From assembly GCA_030631725.1 (NCBI GenBank), contig DAOVKO010000100.1:1-7371 (forward strand): a stretch of 7,371 bases of DNA, given 5' to 3'. The notes under the pieces are model-generated. The model was not told where the DNA came from. It did no database searches and saw only the letters and a program-made list of their open reading frames with translations. This DNA is from Actinomycetes bacterium. Lineage in GTDB: Bacteria > Planctomycetota > Phycisphaerae > JAACET01. Shown in pieces: positions 1 to 6,312 of this stretch. The position numbers and the translations under genes were made by a program. Each line of letters opens with the position of its first letter. The first letter of the stretch is position 1.

Positions 1-1
1 C

Positions 2-574
2 GACGCCTACCACGGCATAGTCTTCACCGAAGCTCTCAAACCCGTCGGAAATATCGCCTATGTCGTCCACATCCGCACCCACCTGCTCCGCGATATGGGC
101 GGCTGCATGAGCCCCTTCGCCGCGTTCCTCTTCCTGATCGGCCTGGAGACGCTCCATCTGCGCATGCCCCGGCACTGCCAAAACGCTCAAGCCGTGGCTG
201 AATGGTTGGCCGAGCACCGGGCCGTACAGTGGGTGAATTACCCCGGACTGAAGGACCATCCCCATCATGCTAGCGCCAAAAAATATCTGCCCGACGGGGC
301 CGGGGCCATCATCGGCTTCGGCATCCGTGGCGGCAAAGAAGCCGGCATCAAATTCATCAACAACGTCAAGCTCGCTTCCCACTTGGCCAACATCGGTGAC
401 GCCAAAACCTTGGTCATTCACCCAGCCTCAACCACGCATCAGCAACTCAGTCCCGAAGAGCAGGCCGCCACCGGCGTAACCGACGAGTACATCCGCCTGA
501 GCATTGGCATAGAGGATATCGAAGACATCAAGGCCGACCTGGACCAAGCCCTCAAAACCGCTGTCAACAGATAG
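2..574 (+). CDS. metY: O-acetylhomoserine sulfhydrylase (MetY), C-terminal part
   Basis: The last 190 residues of a PLP-dependent Cys/Met-metabolism enzyme are present; the start lies left of the window. MetY makes homocysteine from O-acetylhomoserine and sulfide in the cytoplasm, the direct sulfhydrylation route to methionine. The frame opens with DAYHGIVFTEA, then RDMGGCMSPFAAFLFLIGLETL and RMPRHCQNA, the usual MetY order after the PLP-lysine region, which is itself outside the window. Further on are LASHLANIGDAKTLVIHP (the family's serine/threonine stretch near the active site), STTHQQLS, and EYIRLSIGIE, whose arginine (494-496) is expected to bind the substrate carboxylate. The long insertion style and HPASTTHQQL favour MetY over cystathionine gamma-synthase or MetZ. 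It ends with TAG 31 bases before the nitroreductase start, so the two may be co-transcribed. Family assignment is firm; substrate choice (acetyl versus succinyl ester) is from family resemblance. Confidence 0.92.
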   Translation, partial: DAYHGIVFTEALKPVGNIAYVVHIRTHLLRDMGGCMSPFAAFLFLIGLETLHLRMPRHCQNAQAVAEWLAEHRAVQWVNYPGLKDHPHHASAKKYLPDGAGAIIGFGIRGGKEAGIKFINNVKLASHLANIGDAKTLVIHPASTTHQQLSPEEQAATGVTDEYIRLSIGIEDIEDIKADLDQALKTAVNR

Positions 575-605
575 ACCCCACGCACTCTGCCAAGGAGCCC
601 CTGCT

Positions 606-1097
606 ATGGAACTCTTCGAAGCCCTCGCCAAGCGTTACAGTTGCCGCGATCTAAAACGCGTGGAGATTCCCCGCGGCGACCTGGAGAAGATTCTCGATGC
701 CGGCCGACGGGCTGCTTCGGGCAAAAACATTCAGCCGTTTAGCTTCCTGGTTCTCACCGATGCCAAGGACATCGAGAAGATCGCCACCGCCCAAGCCTTC
801 ATCGCCAAGGCCTCAGCCATCATCGCCATCGTAGCCGACCCTGAAAAATCCCCCTATTGGCTCGAAGATATCTCCGCCGCCGCCCAGAATATGCTCCTGG
901 CTATCACCGCCTTGGGCTACGGCTGTACCTGGGTCGAGGGAACCACCCTGCCAAAAGAGCCCGAATTCAAGGACTACCTGGGCATTCCCCAGCACCTTCG
1001 CCTGATGATCTTTCTGCCCATCGGTCAGCCCACCGGCCCCGGCAGCCAAAAGCAAAAAAAATCCATATCCACCATGGTCCACTGGCAAAAATGGTAG
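606..1097 (+). CDS. Nitroreductase family protein, probable FMN-dependent oxidoreductase
   Basis: This 163-residue protein has the layout of a compact single-domain nitroreductase. Near the N-terminus is KRYSCRDLKRVEIP (residues 9-22), matching the family's RRS-R-F-x-P stretch whose arginine and serine contact the FMN phosphate. Next comes DAGRRAASGKNIQPFSFLVL, the FMN-binding and dimer segment. Residues around 90-110 read ISAAAQNMLLAITALGYGCTW, the typical helix and glycine-rich turn of the family, and the protein ends in a basic KQKK stretch and VHWQKW. Members are usually homodimers that move electrons from NAD(P)H to nitro compounds, quinones or other acceptors; the substrate here cannot be told. 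At 163 residues it is at the short end of the family but looks complete. The start is supported by AAGGAG at 592-597, eight bases before the ATG. No link in function to the ATPase is evident. Confidence 0.85.
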   Translation: MELFEALAKRYSCRDLKRVEIPRGDLEKILDAGRRAASGKNIQPFSFLVLTDAKDIEKIATAQAFIAKASAIIAIVADPEKSPYWLEDISAAAQNMLLAITALGYGCTWVEGTTLPKEPEFKDYLGIPQHLRLMIFLPIGQPTGPGSQKQKKSISTMVHWQKW

Positions 1098-1161
1098 CCG
1101 ATTTTACTGGCTTGATCTGCCATTTCCACGATAATAAAGCTGTGGGCATCTGAATATCTGC

Positions 1162-1173
1162 GCAGCAAGCTGC
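1162..1173. repeat. Short inverted repeat GCAGC-AA-GCTGC
   Basis: Perfect 5-base arms with a 2-base centre. This is too tight for a good RNA hairpin but has the dyad form of a protein-binding half-site pair. It lies 95 bases before the start of atpH. Function is not shown. Confidence 0.3.
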
Positions 1174-1182
1174 TCAGAATCA

Positions 1183-1194
1183 TCGCTCTAGCGA
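1183..1194. repeat. Short inverted repeat TCGCT-CT-AGCGA
   Basis: Perfect 5-base arms with a 2-base centre, nine bases after the previous dyad and just before the TGTTATAC stretch. The position next to a possible -10 element would suit an operator, but short dyads of this size occur by chance and nothing else supports the role. Confidence 0.3.
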
Positions 1195-1267
1195 GCTTTG
1201 TTATACGCCTCAAGCCGGAGCCGGATGTTTCTACGGCCTCGGTACTTATCTAGAACGGAGTTTATAC

Positions 1268-1582
1268 ATGGCCATGGAATTATTGCAGAAGATTCGTGAC
1301 GCCGAGGCCCGTGCCGAGCAGACCATCGCCGAAACCCGCCAACAGGCCGCCGAGAAAATCGCCCAAGCACACAAGCTCATAGCTGAGAAGCTCGAGAAGT
1401 TCCGCAAAAGCCGTTCCGGGCGGATCACCGAAGCCGTCGAGCAGGCCAAAGGCCAAGCCCAGCAACTGGCCGAGCAAATCAGCCAAGACGGCAAAAAGTC
1501 CGCCAAGCAAATGCTTCAAACATCGCAAAAGCACATCGCCGCGGCTGTAGACCTCATTGTCCGGAATATTCGTGGGTTATAA
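1268..1582 (+). CDS. atpH: V/A-type ATPase subunit G/H (peripheral stalk)
   Basis: This 104-residue protein is almost wholly charged, helix-forming sequence rich in Ala, Glu, Gln, Lys and Arg, with no membrane segment. The start LLQKIRDAEARAEQTIAETR and the later AAEKIAQAHKLIAEKLEKFRK resemble the N-terminal coiled coil of bacterial and archaeal subunit G/H (AhaH, NtpF-like), and the length is about normal for that family. The protein pairs with subunit E to form the peripheral stalks that hold the A/B head still against subunit I. Being first in the operon, directly before subunit I, is the usual place for this gene, and context carries much of the identification because coiled coils look alike. 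The ATG at 1268 is preceded by GGAG at 1257-1260; a second ATG at 1274 is possible. The TAA stop overlaps the next ATG by one base. The naming (G, H or F) varies between species. Confidence 0.85.
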   Translation: MAMELLQKIRDAEARAEQTIAETRQQAAEKIAQAHKLIAEKLEKFRKSRSGRITEAVEQAKGQAQQLAEQISQDGKKSAKQMLQTSQKHIAAAVDLIVRNIRGL

Positions 1583-1584
1583 TG
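1580..1584 (+). other. TAATG stop-start overlap, atpH to atpI
   Basis: The TAA stop of atpH and the ATG of atpI share one base. No strong Shine-Dalgarno sequence precedes the ATG (the nearest purine-rich stretch is GTGGG), so atpI translation is probably coupled to that of atpH. Confidence 0.7.
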
Positions 1585-3555
1585 CCTATAGCCGCCCTGC
1601 AGAAAATCCTGATTGTTGCCCACAAATCCCAGCAGTCGGTCTTACTTGATCGCCTGCAGAGCGAAGGCTTTGTCCACGTCTGCCCTGCCGAGCAATCCCC
1701 GCTCCAGCAGGACTTTGCCGACTTGCCCCAGGTGCAGGTCGCTCAGAGTCGCTCCGAGCTTCTGCGCTCGCGCCTGGTTGAGTGCATCAACTTTCTTCAA
1801 CCGCACGCCCCGCGTCCAGCCAGCCTGCGGGAGAGGCTCGCCCCGCGCCCAGTCCTGCCTGCCGAGAAATACGAGCAAACCGTCCGTCAGAGCAACGCCG
1901 ATGAGTTGCTGCGCGACGCTCAACAACTCCGCGAGCGCCTGGCAAAGATCGACACTCAGGCCGACAAGCTCGCCCAGCGCCTCGGGGTGCTCGAACCCTG
2001 GCAGGGCCTGGATGCCCCCGTCGAAGGCCTGGCCCCCTCGCAACGCTCGGTGATCCTGGCCGGGATGATCCCCGACAATCGCGACTGGGATGAGCTCAAA
2101 GCCGAATTGGCTGAGGCCGGCGTGGCCATTGACACCGTCAACCGGACTCAGGACCTGCACTACTGTATTCTGGCCTACGCCCAATCCGCCGCCGAGCCGG
2201 CCCGTCATGCCATCCACAAGATCGACTTCGAGCCCGCCAGTTTCGAAGGACTCACCGGCAAACCCGCCGAGATCATCGCCGCCAGCAGGAAAGAACTGCT
2301 CCAGCTCAACGAGCAGCGCCAAGAGATTCTCGAGCGGGTCAGCCGACTGGCCAAGCGGGTGGAAACCTTCGGCATCCTTCACGACCATTTCCAGAACCTG
2401 GCCAACCGCGACCAAATCATCGCCCAGGCCCTGGCCACCCCCTCCAGTTGCTTCCTGGAAGGTTGGATTCACAGCGGAGATTGGTCAAAGCTCGAATCTG
2501 TCGTTAGCCAATTCTCCGCCTGCATGGTCGAAAAAATCGACCCTGCCCCGGACGAAACCGCCCCCATCGCCTTACAGAACATCAAGCCGTTCAGGCCCTT
2601 CGAAGTAATCACCAGCCTCTACGGCATGCCCGGCAAAAAGGACCTCGACCCCACACCGTATCTGGCACCGTTCTTCGCCGTCTTCTTCGGACTCTGCCTC
2701 ACCGACGCCGGCTACGGACTTGTCCTCCTGATCGGCTCACTAATAGGCATCAAACTCCTCGGCCGAGGCGCCGCCAAACTGCTGGGCATCCTGGCTATCG
2801 GCGGAGCAATGGCCGTTATCCTCGGGGCCATAACCAACGGCTACTTCGGCGACGCCCCCGATAAACTCGGTTGGCCCTGGCTCATCGCCACGCGCGATTA
2901 CCTTATACAATTTGGCTTTAACCCATCCAAATCACCCATGATCTTTTTCGCAGTGGCCGTTATTCTAGGTTACATCCAAATCATGGTGGGCCTGTTTGTC
3001 GGTTTGATACACAATCTCCGCCGGAAAGACTTCGTCGTTGCCTTCTGTGACCACCTAACCTGGCTACTGCTGCTCAACAGCATTGCCGTGATCGCCTTGG
3101 CCAAATTTGGTAAGTTGCCAAGCTGGCCCGTGCCTATCTGTCTTGTCTTAATCTCGGCTGCAGGCATCACCATCGTCTTAGGCTCCCATCGGGAGGGCAG
3201 CCGCGGCGAGCGACTGGGTATCGGATTATTCAATCTGTTCAGTACCACTTTTTATCTGGGTGACATCCTCAGCTACCTGCGGCTAATGGGTTTGGGCTTG
3301 GTTACTGGTGGTATCGCCTTGGCCGTGAACCTTATCGCCAAACTTGCCTGGGAAATGCCCATCGTAGGAATTATTTTGGCCCCGGTCGTTTTGATCGGCG
3401 GCCACTTGGTCAATCTACTACTTTCGACATTGAGTGCTTTTGTTCATACTCTCCGTTTGCAGTATGTAGAGTTTTTCCCAAAATTTTTCACCGGCGGCGG
3501 AGTAGAATTCCGCCCGTTTAGCCGAGTGTGGAAATACACAAAAATGGAATCCTAG
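1582..3555 (+). CDS. atpI: V/A-type ATPase subunit I (membrane stator, a-subunit homologue)
   Basis: At 657 residues this is a normal-length subunit I. Residues 1 to about 350 are soluble, with two coiled-coil stretches (about 100-135 and 235-265) that form the arm gripping the peripheral stalks; FLEGWI lies near the end of this part. From about 364 on there are seven or eight hydrophobic segments. Key motifs are TDAGYG (374-379), YLRLMGLGL with Arg567, and HTLRLQYVEFF (622-632) with Arg625 and Glu630. By alignment from memory with yeast Vph1, Arg567 matches the essential ion-path arginine (R735) and Arg625 the second conserved arginine (R799). The protein forms the two half-channels through which ions enter and leave the rotating K ring. 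It overlaps atpH by one base and is followed by atpK after 31 bases. The last part of the gene is clearly lower in GC than the first. Confidence 0.96.
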   Translation: MPIAALQKILIVAHKSQQSVLLDRLQSEGFVHVCPAEQSPLQQDFADLPQVQVAQSRSELLRSRLVECINFLQPHAPRPASLRERLAPRPVLPAEKYEQTVRQSNADELLRDAQQLRERLAKIDTQADKLAQRLGVLEPWQGLDAPVEGLAPSQRSVILAGMIPDNRDWDELKAELAEAGVAIDTVNRTQDLHYCILAYAQSAAEPARHAIHKIDFEPASFEGLTGKPAEIIAASRKELLQLNEQRQEILERVSRLAKRVETFGILHDHFQNLANRDQIIAQALATPSSCFLEGWIHSGDWSKLESVVSQFSACMVEKIDPAPDETAPIALQNIKPFRPFEVITSLYGMPGKKDLDPTPYLAPFFAVFFGLCLTDAGYGLVLLIGSLIGIKLLGRGAAKLLGILAIGGAMAVILGAITNGYFGDAPDKLGWPWLIATRDYLIQFGFNPSKSPMIFFAVAVILGYIQIMVGLFVGLIHNLRRKDFVVAFCDHLTWLLLLNSIAVIALAKFGKLPSWPVPICLVLISAAGITIVLGSHREGSRGERLGIGLFNLFSTTFYLGDILSYLRLMGLGLVTGGIALAVNLIAKLAWEMPIVGIILAPVVLIGGHLVNLLLSTLSAFVHTLRLQYVEFFPKFFTGGGVEFRPFSRVWKYTKMES

Positions 3556-3576
3556 TTACACACGCAAAAAGAAAGT

Positions 3577-3580
3577 GAGG
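3577..3580 (+). promoter_or_regulatory. Ribosome binding site of atpK (GAGG)
   Basis: The GAGG core within AAAGTGAGG lies six bases before the ATG at 3587. This supports that ATG over the in-frame GTG at 3575, which lies inside the Shine-Dalgarno sequence itself. Confidence 0.7.
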
Positions 3581-3586
3581 TCTCAA

Positions 3587-4078
3587 ATGGACGTAGGTTT
3601 AGCATTAGCCATATTGGGCGCAGCCTTGGCTGCCTTGGTCGCCGGGATTGGCTCAGCCATCGGTATCGGCATTGCCGGAAAAACCGCTGCGGGTGTCTTG
3701 AGTGAAAACCCCGATAGATATGGACATATGTTCCTATTGGTAGTCTTGCCCGGAACGCAGGGAATTTATGGCTTTGTCGGAGCTCTTATGATTATGGGAA
3801 AAATCGGTCTTATGGCCGGAAATATCCCAGCCATAACGATGGCACAAGGATTGCAGCTTCTCTGTGCGGCATTGCCGGTAGGCTTAGCCGGACTAATCTC
3901 AGCTATTCACCAGGGTAAGGTCTGCGCCGCTGGGGCCTTGATGACCGCCAAGCGCCCCGAGCTAGCCTTTAAGGCCGGTGTCGTCTACGCCGTCATGGTT
4001 GAAATGTATGCGCTGCTGGGGTTTCTGGCTACTTTCTTATTAGTCAACGGCATTGTCATTAAGCTTCCGTCCGTCTAG
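3587..4078 (+). CDS. atpK: V/A-type ATPase subunit K (membrane rotor ring, duplicated proteolipid)
   Basis: This 163-residue proteolipid has four membrane helices (about 4-30, 48-72, 84-110 and 130-155) arranged as two tandem hairpins, the 16-kDa form made by duplication of the 8-kDa unit. The halves share GIGSAIGIGIAGKTAAG (20-36) and the related HQGKVCAAG (108-116). The ion-carrying carboxylate is in the second half only: Glu139 in MVEMYALLGF. The equivalent place in the first half is Gln58 in LPGTQGIYGF, as in E. hirae NtpK. Leu54, Thr57, Gln58, Tyr61, Gln109 and Glu139 match the residues that bind Na+ in that ring. Several copies form the rotor turned by ion flow past subunit I. The start at 3587 is chosen by the GAGG site and because the protein then begins MDVGLALAIL; a GTG 12 bases upstream is less likely. 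GC content is below that of most neighbours. Confidence 0.96.
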   Translation: MDVGLALAILGAALAALVAGIGSAIGIGIAGKTAAGVLSENPDRYGHMFLLVVLPGTQGIYGFVGALMIMGKIGLMAGNIPAITMAQGLQLLCAALPVGLAGLISAIHQGKVCAAGALMTAKRPELAFKAGVVYAVMVEMYALLGFLATFLLVNGIVIKLPSV

Positions 4079-4161
4079 AGCCAAGCCAGGATGTCCAGCT
4101 CGCCGGTGTAAGGATTACAAAGTATGTTCGCCTGTCCAACCCTAGTCTTGGAAAAGTAGTT
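4079..4161 (+). other. Intercistronic gap between atpK and atpE
   Basis: This 83-base gap has no gene beyond a trivial six-codon frame at 4091. A weak GGAAAAG at 4150-4156 is the only Shine-Dalgarno candidate for atpE. I see no terminator with a T-run. Positions 4127-4139 are the exact reverse complement of 4793-4805 at the start of atpC. Confidence 0.4.
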
Positions 4162-4770
4162 ATGAATACAACAGCGGTATCAAGCAAGATTCTGGCCGAA
4201 GCTGACGAGCAGGCCCAGGAAATTCTGGCCGAGGCCGAAAAACAGGTCCAGCAACTCCAGGACCAGGCCCAGAAAGAACTCGACGCCTTGGACAAGCAGA
4301 TCCAGGCCGATGTCGACCAGGCGGCCCAGCAGGAGCAGCACCGAATCTTAGCCGCCGCTCGCCAGGCCGTCACCGCCGAGTTGCTCCAGGCCAAGCACCA
4401 GGTCCTCGATGAGGTCTTCACCGCCGCCAAAAAATCCCTGAGCGACATGCCGCCTGACGAATACCGCCAATTCCTCGTCGACCTGCTAAAACAGGCTGTC
4501 TCTACCGGCAACGAAGCCGTCGTGGCCGCCGAGGGTGAAAAACACCTCGACCAGAAACTCCTGGACCAGGCCAAGCAGCAGTCGGACAAAACCGCTTCGC
4601 TCCAGTTGTCCCAGGACAAGATCCCCGGCTCGGGCGGTTTCCTTTTGGCCGCAGGTAAAATCAGCACAAGGGTAACCTGGGAAGTCCTGCTCGAACAGGC
4701 CCGCCGCGAGTTTGAGCCCGAACTTACCAAAATGCTCTTCCCAGCTTCTTCCCAGGCATCGCAGCAATAA
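4162..4770 (+). CDS. atpE: V/A-type ATPase subunit E (peripheral stalk)
   Basis: This 202-residue protein is of normal length for subunit E. Residues about 5-90 are a long Gln/Glu/Ala-rich coiled coil (for example AEADEQAQEILAEAEKQVQQ). The rest is the globular part that sits on top of the A/B head. The conserved ending is clear: GSGGFLLAAGKISTRVTWEV (156-174 region), then LEQARREFEPELTKMLF, matching the family pattern GG..L....G.i...nT.e..Le..r.elep.i.k.LF. It joins subunit G/H to form the stator stalks. It lies between K and C, its usual place. The short Q/S tail after LF is not unusual. The start ATG at 4162 gives the natural beginning of the coiled coil, although its ribosome binding site is weak. 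Confidence 0.93.
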   Translation: MNTTAVSSKILAEADEQAQEILAEAEKQVQQLQDQAQKELDALDKQIQADVDQAAQQEQHRILAAARQAVTAELLQAKHQVLDEVFTAAKKSLSDMPPDEYRQFLVDLLKQAVSTGNEAVVAAEGEKHLDQKLLDQAKQQSDKTASLQLSQDKIPGSGGFLLAAGKISTRVTWEVLLEQARREFEPELTKMLFPASSQASQQ

Positions 4771-4781
4771 GGTAGTACATT

Positions 4782-5813
4782 ATGGCAGCCCTTTGGACAG
4801 GCGAATTTCGTGAAGATTGGCGCTACGCCTTTGCCATAGGCGCCCTCCGCGTGCTCCAGACTCGTCTGCTGGAGAGTTCCCGCCTGAACGACCTGGCCAA
4901 CAGCATCAGTCTCGACGAAATGGTCGCCCGCCTGGCCGGCACAGCCTACGCCCCTGGCACCGAGGGCAGCGCTGTGTCCGAACAGATCGAAGCCCGCCTG
5001 AAACACCTCCGCTGGGCGGCCTATGAGCTGATCATCCCCATGTGTCTGGACGAGGCCCTCAAACGCTTCCTCCAGGGGCCCGAAGACTTCCGCAATCTGA
5101 AGATTCTCCTTCGCCGCACACTCATCGAAAACTCCCCCGAACTGCCGCTCAGCGATTTGGGTTTCATCAAGCCGGATCAACTGCAGCAAGATTTCGAAGC
5201 TGAAAAGTACGATTCCTTCGAGCCCGCCATGGCCCAGACCATCCAAGACGCTATCGTCGCTTACTACGACGACAAGAACCCCCGCAATATAGATTTCGCC
5301 GTTGACCGCGGAGCAATCATGTACCGCAGGACTTTGGCCGGCGAACTGAAAAACGAATACCTCCTGGGCCTCTGTGCGTTACTCGGGGACCTGGGAAACA
5401 TCCGCAGCATGGCTCGGCTCAAATGGCTCGAAGAAGATTCCAAGCTGCTGGGGCGGGCCTTTCTGCCCGGCGGCTCGATTGAACTCTCCCGGCTGCAAGG
5501 GGCCCTGGCTGGGTCCTGGGAAGCAATCTCGGCAATGTTCTTCGCCACGCCCTACGCCCAGCTCATCGAGCATGGCTTGGGCAGCCTCGTAGCCGACGAT
5601 TCCTTTCTCCATTTGGAGAGGTACTGTGACGATTATCTCACCGAATATCTAAAAGCCACCAATCAGGTCGTAGCAGGCCCAGAGCCGCTGGTCGCTTATC
5701 TGCTCGGAGTCGAGCAGGAGATTCGCTCCATCCGCCTGATCTTTTCTGCCAAGCAGGCCAACCTGCCCGCAGATTCTATACGTGACCGATTAGCCCTGAC
5801 CTTCGCCACATGA
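4782..5813 (+). CDS. atpC: V/A-type ATPase subunit C (V0 d / AC39 family)
   Basis: This 343-residue soluble, mainly helical protein fits the V-ATPase d/AC39 family in length and motifs. The start YAFAIGALRVLQTRLL (15-30) is the first of its repeated helical units. DFRNLKILLR (102-111), DRGAIMYRR (175-183) and GDLGNIRSMARLKW (202-215) match the family's recurring F.N.k..lR and Nir..lR elements. The C-terminal part, from GPEPLVAYLLGVEQEIRSIR (299-318) to ADSIRDRL, is especially typical. The protein is the funnel-shaped socket that joins the central rotor shaft (D and F) to the top of the K ring. The ATG follows the atpE stop by 11 bases with AAGG at 4769-4772. Beyond it lies the largest gap in the operon, occupied by a repeat. 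Some older naming calls this subunit D or d. Confidence 0.92.
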   Translation: MAALWTGEFREDWRYAFAIGALRVLQTRLLESSRLNDLANSISLDEMVARLAGTAYAPGTEGSAVSEQIEARLKHLRWAAYELIIPMCLDEALKRFLQGPEDFRNLKILLRRTLIENSPELPLSDLGFIKPDQLQQDFEAEKYDSFEPAMAQTIQDAIVAYYDDKNPRNIDFAVDRGAIMYRRTLAGELKNEYLLGLCALLGDLGNIRSMARLKWLEEDSKLLGRAFLPGGSIELSRLQGALAGSWEAISAMFFATPYAQLIEHGLGSLVADDSFLHLERYCDDYLTEYLKATNQVVAGPEPLVAYLLGVEQEIRSIRLIFSAKQANLPADSIRDRLALTFAT

Positions 5814-5820
5814 AAAGAAC

Positions 5821-5907
5821 GCTGTAGACCGGAGGCTATAGACCATAGGAAATCAAAAAGTATCTTCCTTCAGCCTACAGTCTACAGTCTTTGGCCTATT
5901 TGATTTC
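5821..5907. repeat. Degenerate heptad repeat in two opposed arms
   Basis: The atpC-atpF gap carries a 7-base-periodic sequence. The left arm reads GCTGTAG, ACCGGAG, GCTATAG, ACCATAG, GAAATCA from 5821 to 5855. The right arm, read on the opposite strand from 5902 down to 5868, gives CAAATAG, GCCAAAG, ACTGTAG, ACTGTAG, GCTGAAG. Both arms thus share units like RCYRWAG pointing toward each other. Exact inverted matches include CTGTAGAC (5822-5829) with 5880-5887, GAAATCAAA (5849-5857) with 5899-5907, and ATCAAAAA (5852-5859) with 5911-5918; the first two cannot pair at the same time. It encodes no gene. I associate such intergenic heptads with some uncultured bacterial genomes, but cannot name a family. 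Confidence 0.7.
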
Positions 5908-5925
5908 TAATTTTTGATATTTCTT

Positions 5926-6312
5926 ATGAACGCCAGAATTGCAGCCCTTGGACCCAAAGATTTCGTCATGCCCTTCGGGGCTGTCGGCGCCGCCACTTTC
6001 CCCGTCGAGAACGACGCCCAGGCACGCGAACAGGCCCAGGCCATGCTAAAAGAAAACTTCGCCGTGATCCTGTTGCACGAGGCCCTGGCCCAGACCCTGG
6101 CTCCGGTCTTTGAAAAGCTCCAGGAGCAGCCCACCCCCTGCATCGTCGCTTTGCCCTTCATCGAGCCGAGCACCGGTCAAGCCATCCAGCAGCTCCGCAT
6201 CGCCCTGAGGCGGGCCACCGGCACCGATATCTGGGACGCAGCAGCCCAATCGCCGCAGACAGACCAAAACAACCCAGACGCATCAGCGTCAACCAACACG
6301 GAGAGCAAGTAA
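5926..6312 (+). CDS. atpF: V/A-type ATPase subunit F (central stalk)
   Basis: This 128-residue protein begins MNARIAALGPKDFVMPFGAV, fitting the Rossmann-like start of subunit F (first strand, glycine turn, then a loop leading to G-V/A). NFAVILLHEALAQTL (44-58) matches the family's 'gvi.ite.la..l' stretch, and PCIVALPFIEPSTG the 'piii.iP' strand. In the assembled enzyme, subunit F binds the rotor shaft D and can modulate ATP hydrolysis. The family core ends near residue 105 (LRRATGTDIWDA). The last 23 residues or so are a Gln/Asn/Ser/Thr/Asp-rich tail that is longer than in most homologues. No Shine-Dalgarno sequence is visible: the 20 bases before the ATG are AT-rich (TTTTTGATATTTCTT). An in-frame TTG at 5914 is a less likely start. 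Position between C and A supports the call. Some species name this gene ntpG. Confidence 0.88.
   Translation: MNARIAALGPKDFVMPFGAVGAATFPVENDAQAREQAQAMLKENFAVILLHEALAQTLAPVFEKLQEQPTPCIVALPFIEPSTGQAIQQLRIALRRATGTDIWDAAAQSPQTDQNNPDASASTNTESK

Larger units (their letters stand above)
1098..1267 (+). promoter_or_regulatory. Leader/promoter region of the ATPase operon
   Basis: This 170-base gap holds no credible gene and is the natural place for the operon promoter. A TGTTATAC stretch at 1199-1206 resembles an extended -10 element, but I could not find a convincing -35 partner, so the promoter is inferred mainly from position. Two short near-palindromes lie just upstream of it (1162-1173 and 1183-1194). 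No T-run follows either of them, so I see no clear intrinsic terminator for the nitroreductase gene. A Shine-Dalgarno-like GGAG sits at 1257-1260, seven bases before the first ATPase start. Confidence 0.4.

Noticed and set aside
1098..1267. Intrinsic terminator after the nitroreductase gene
   Set aside because: The short dyads here have 2-base loops and no following T-run, so they do not form a terminator hairpin.
1642..2472. Antisense open frame of 276 codons inside atpI
   Set aside because: It mirrors the high-GC soluble half of atpI, shows no known motif and has no independent start signals.
3575..3586. GTG start adding four residues to subunit K
   Set aside because: The GTG lies in the GAGG ribosome binding site that serves the ATG at 3587.
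4091..4111. Six-codon frame in the atpK-atpE gap as a leader peptide
   Set aside because: It is very short, has no regulatory codon run and no attenuator-like hairpins follow it; frames like this are common by chance.
4059..5246. Long antisense open frame of 395 codons
   Set aside because: It runs opposite to atpE and the start of atpC, both of which have clear family motifs. Its product has no recognisable domain and is a by-product of the codon bias of the real genes.
5914..5925. TTG start adding four residues to subunit F
   Set aside because: The protein family starts close to the ATG at 5926, and no ribosome binding site supports the TTG.
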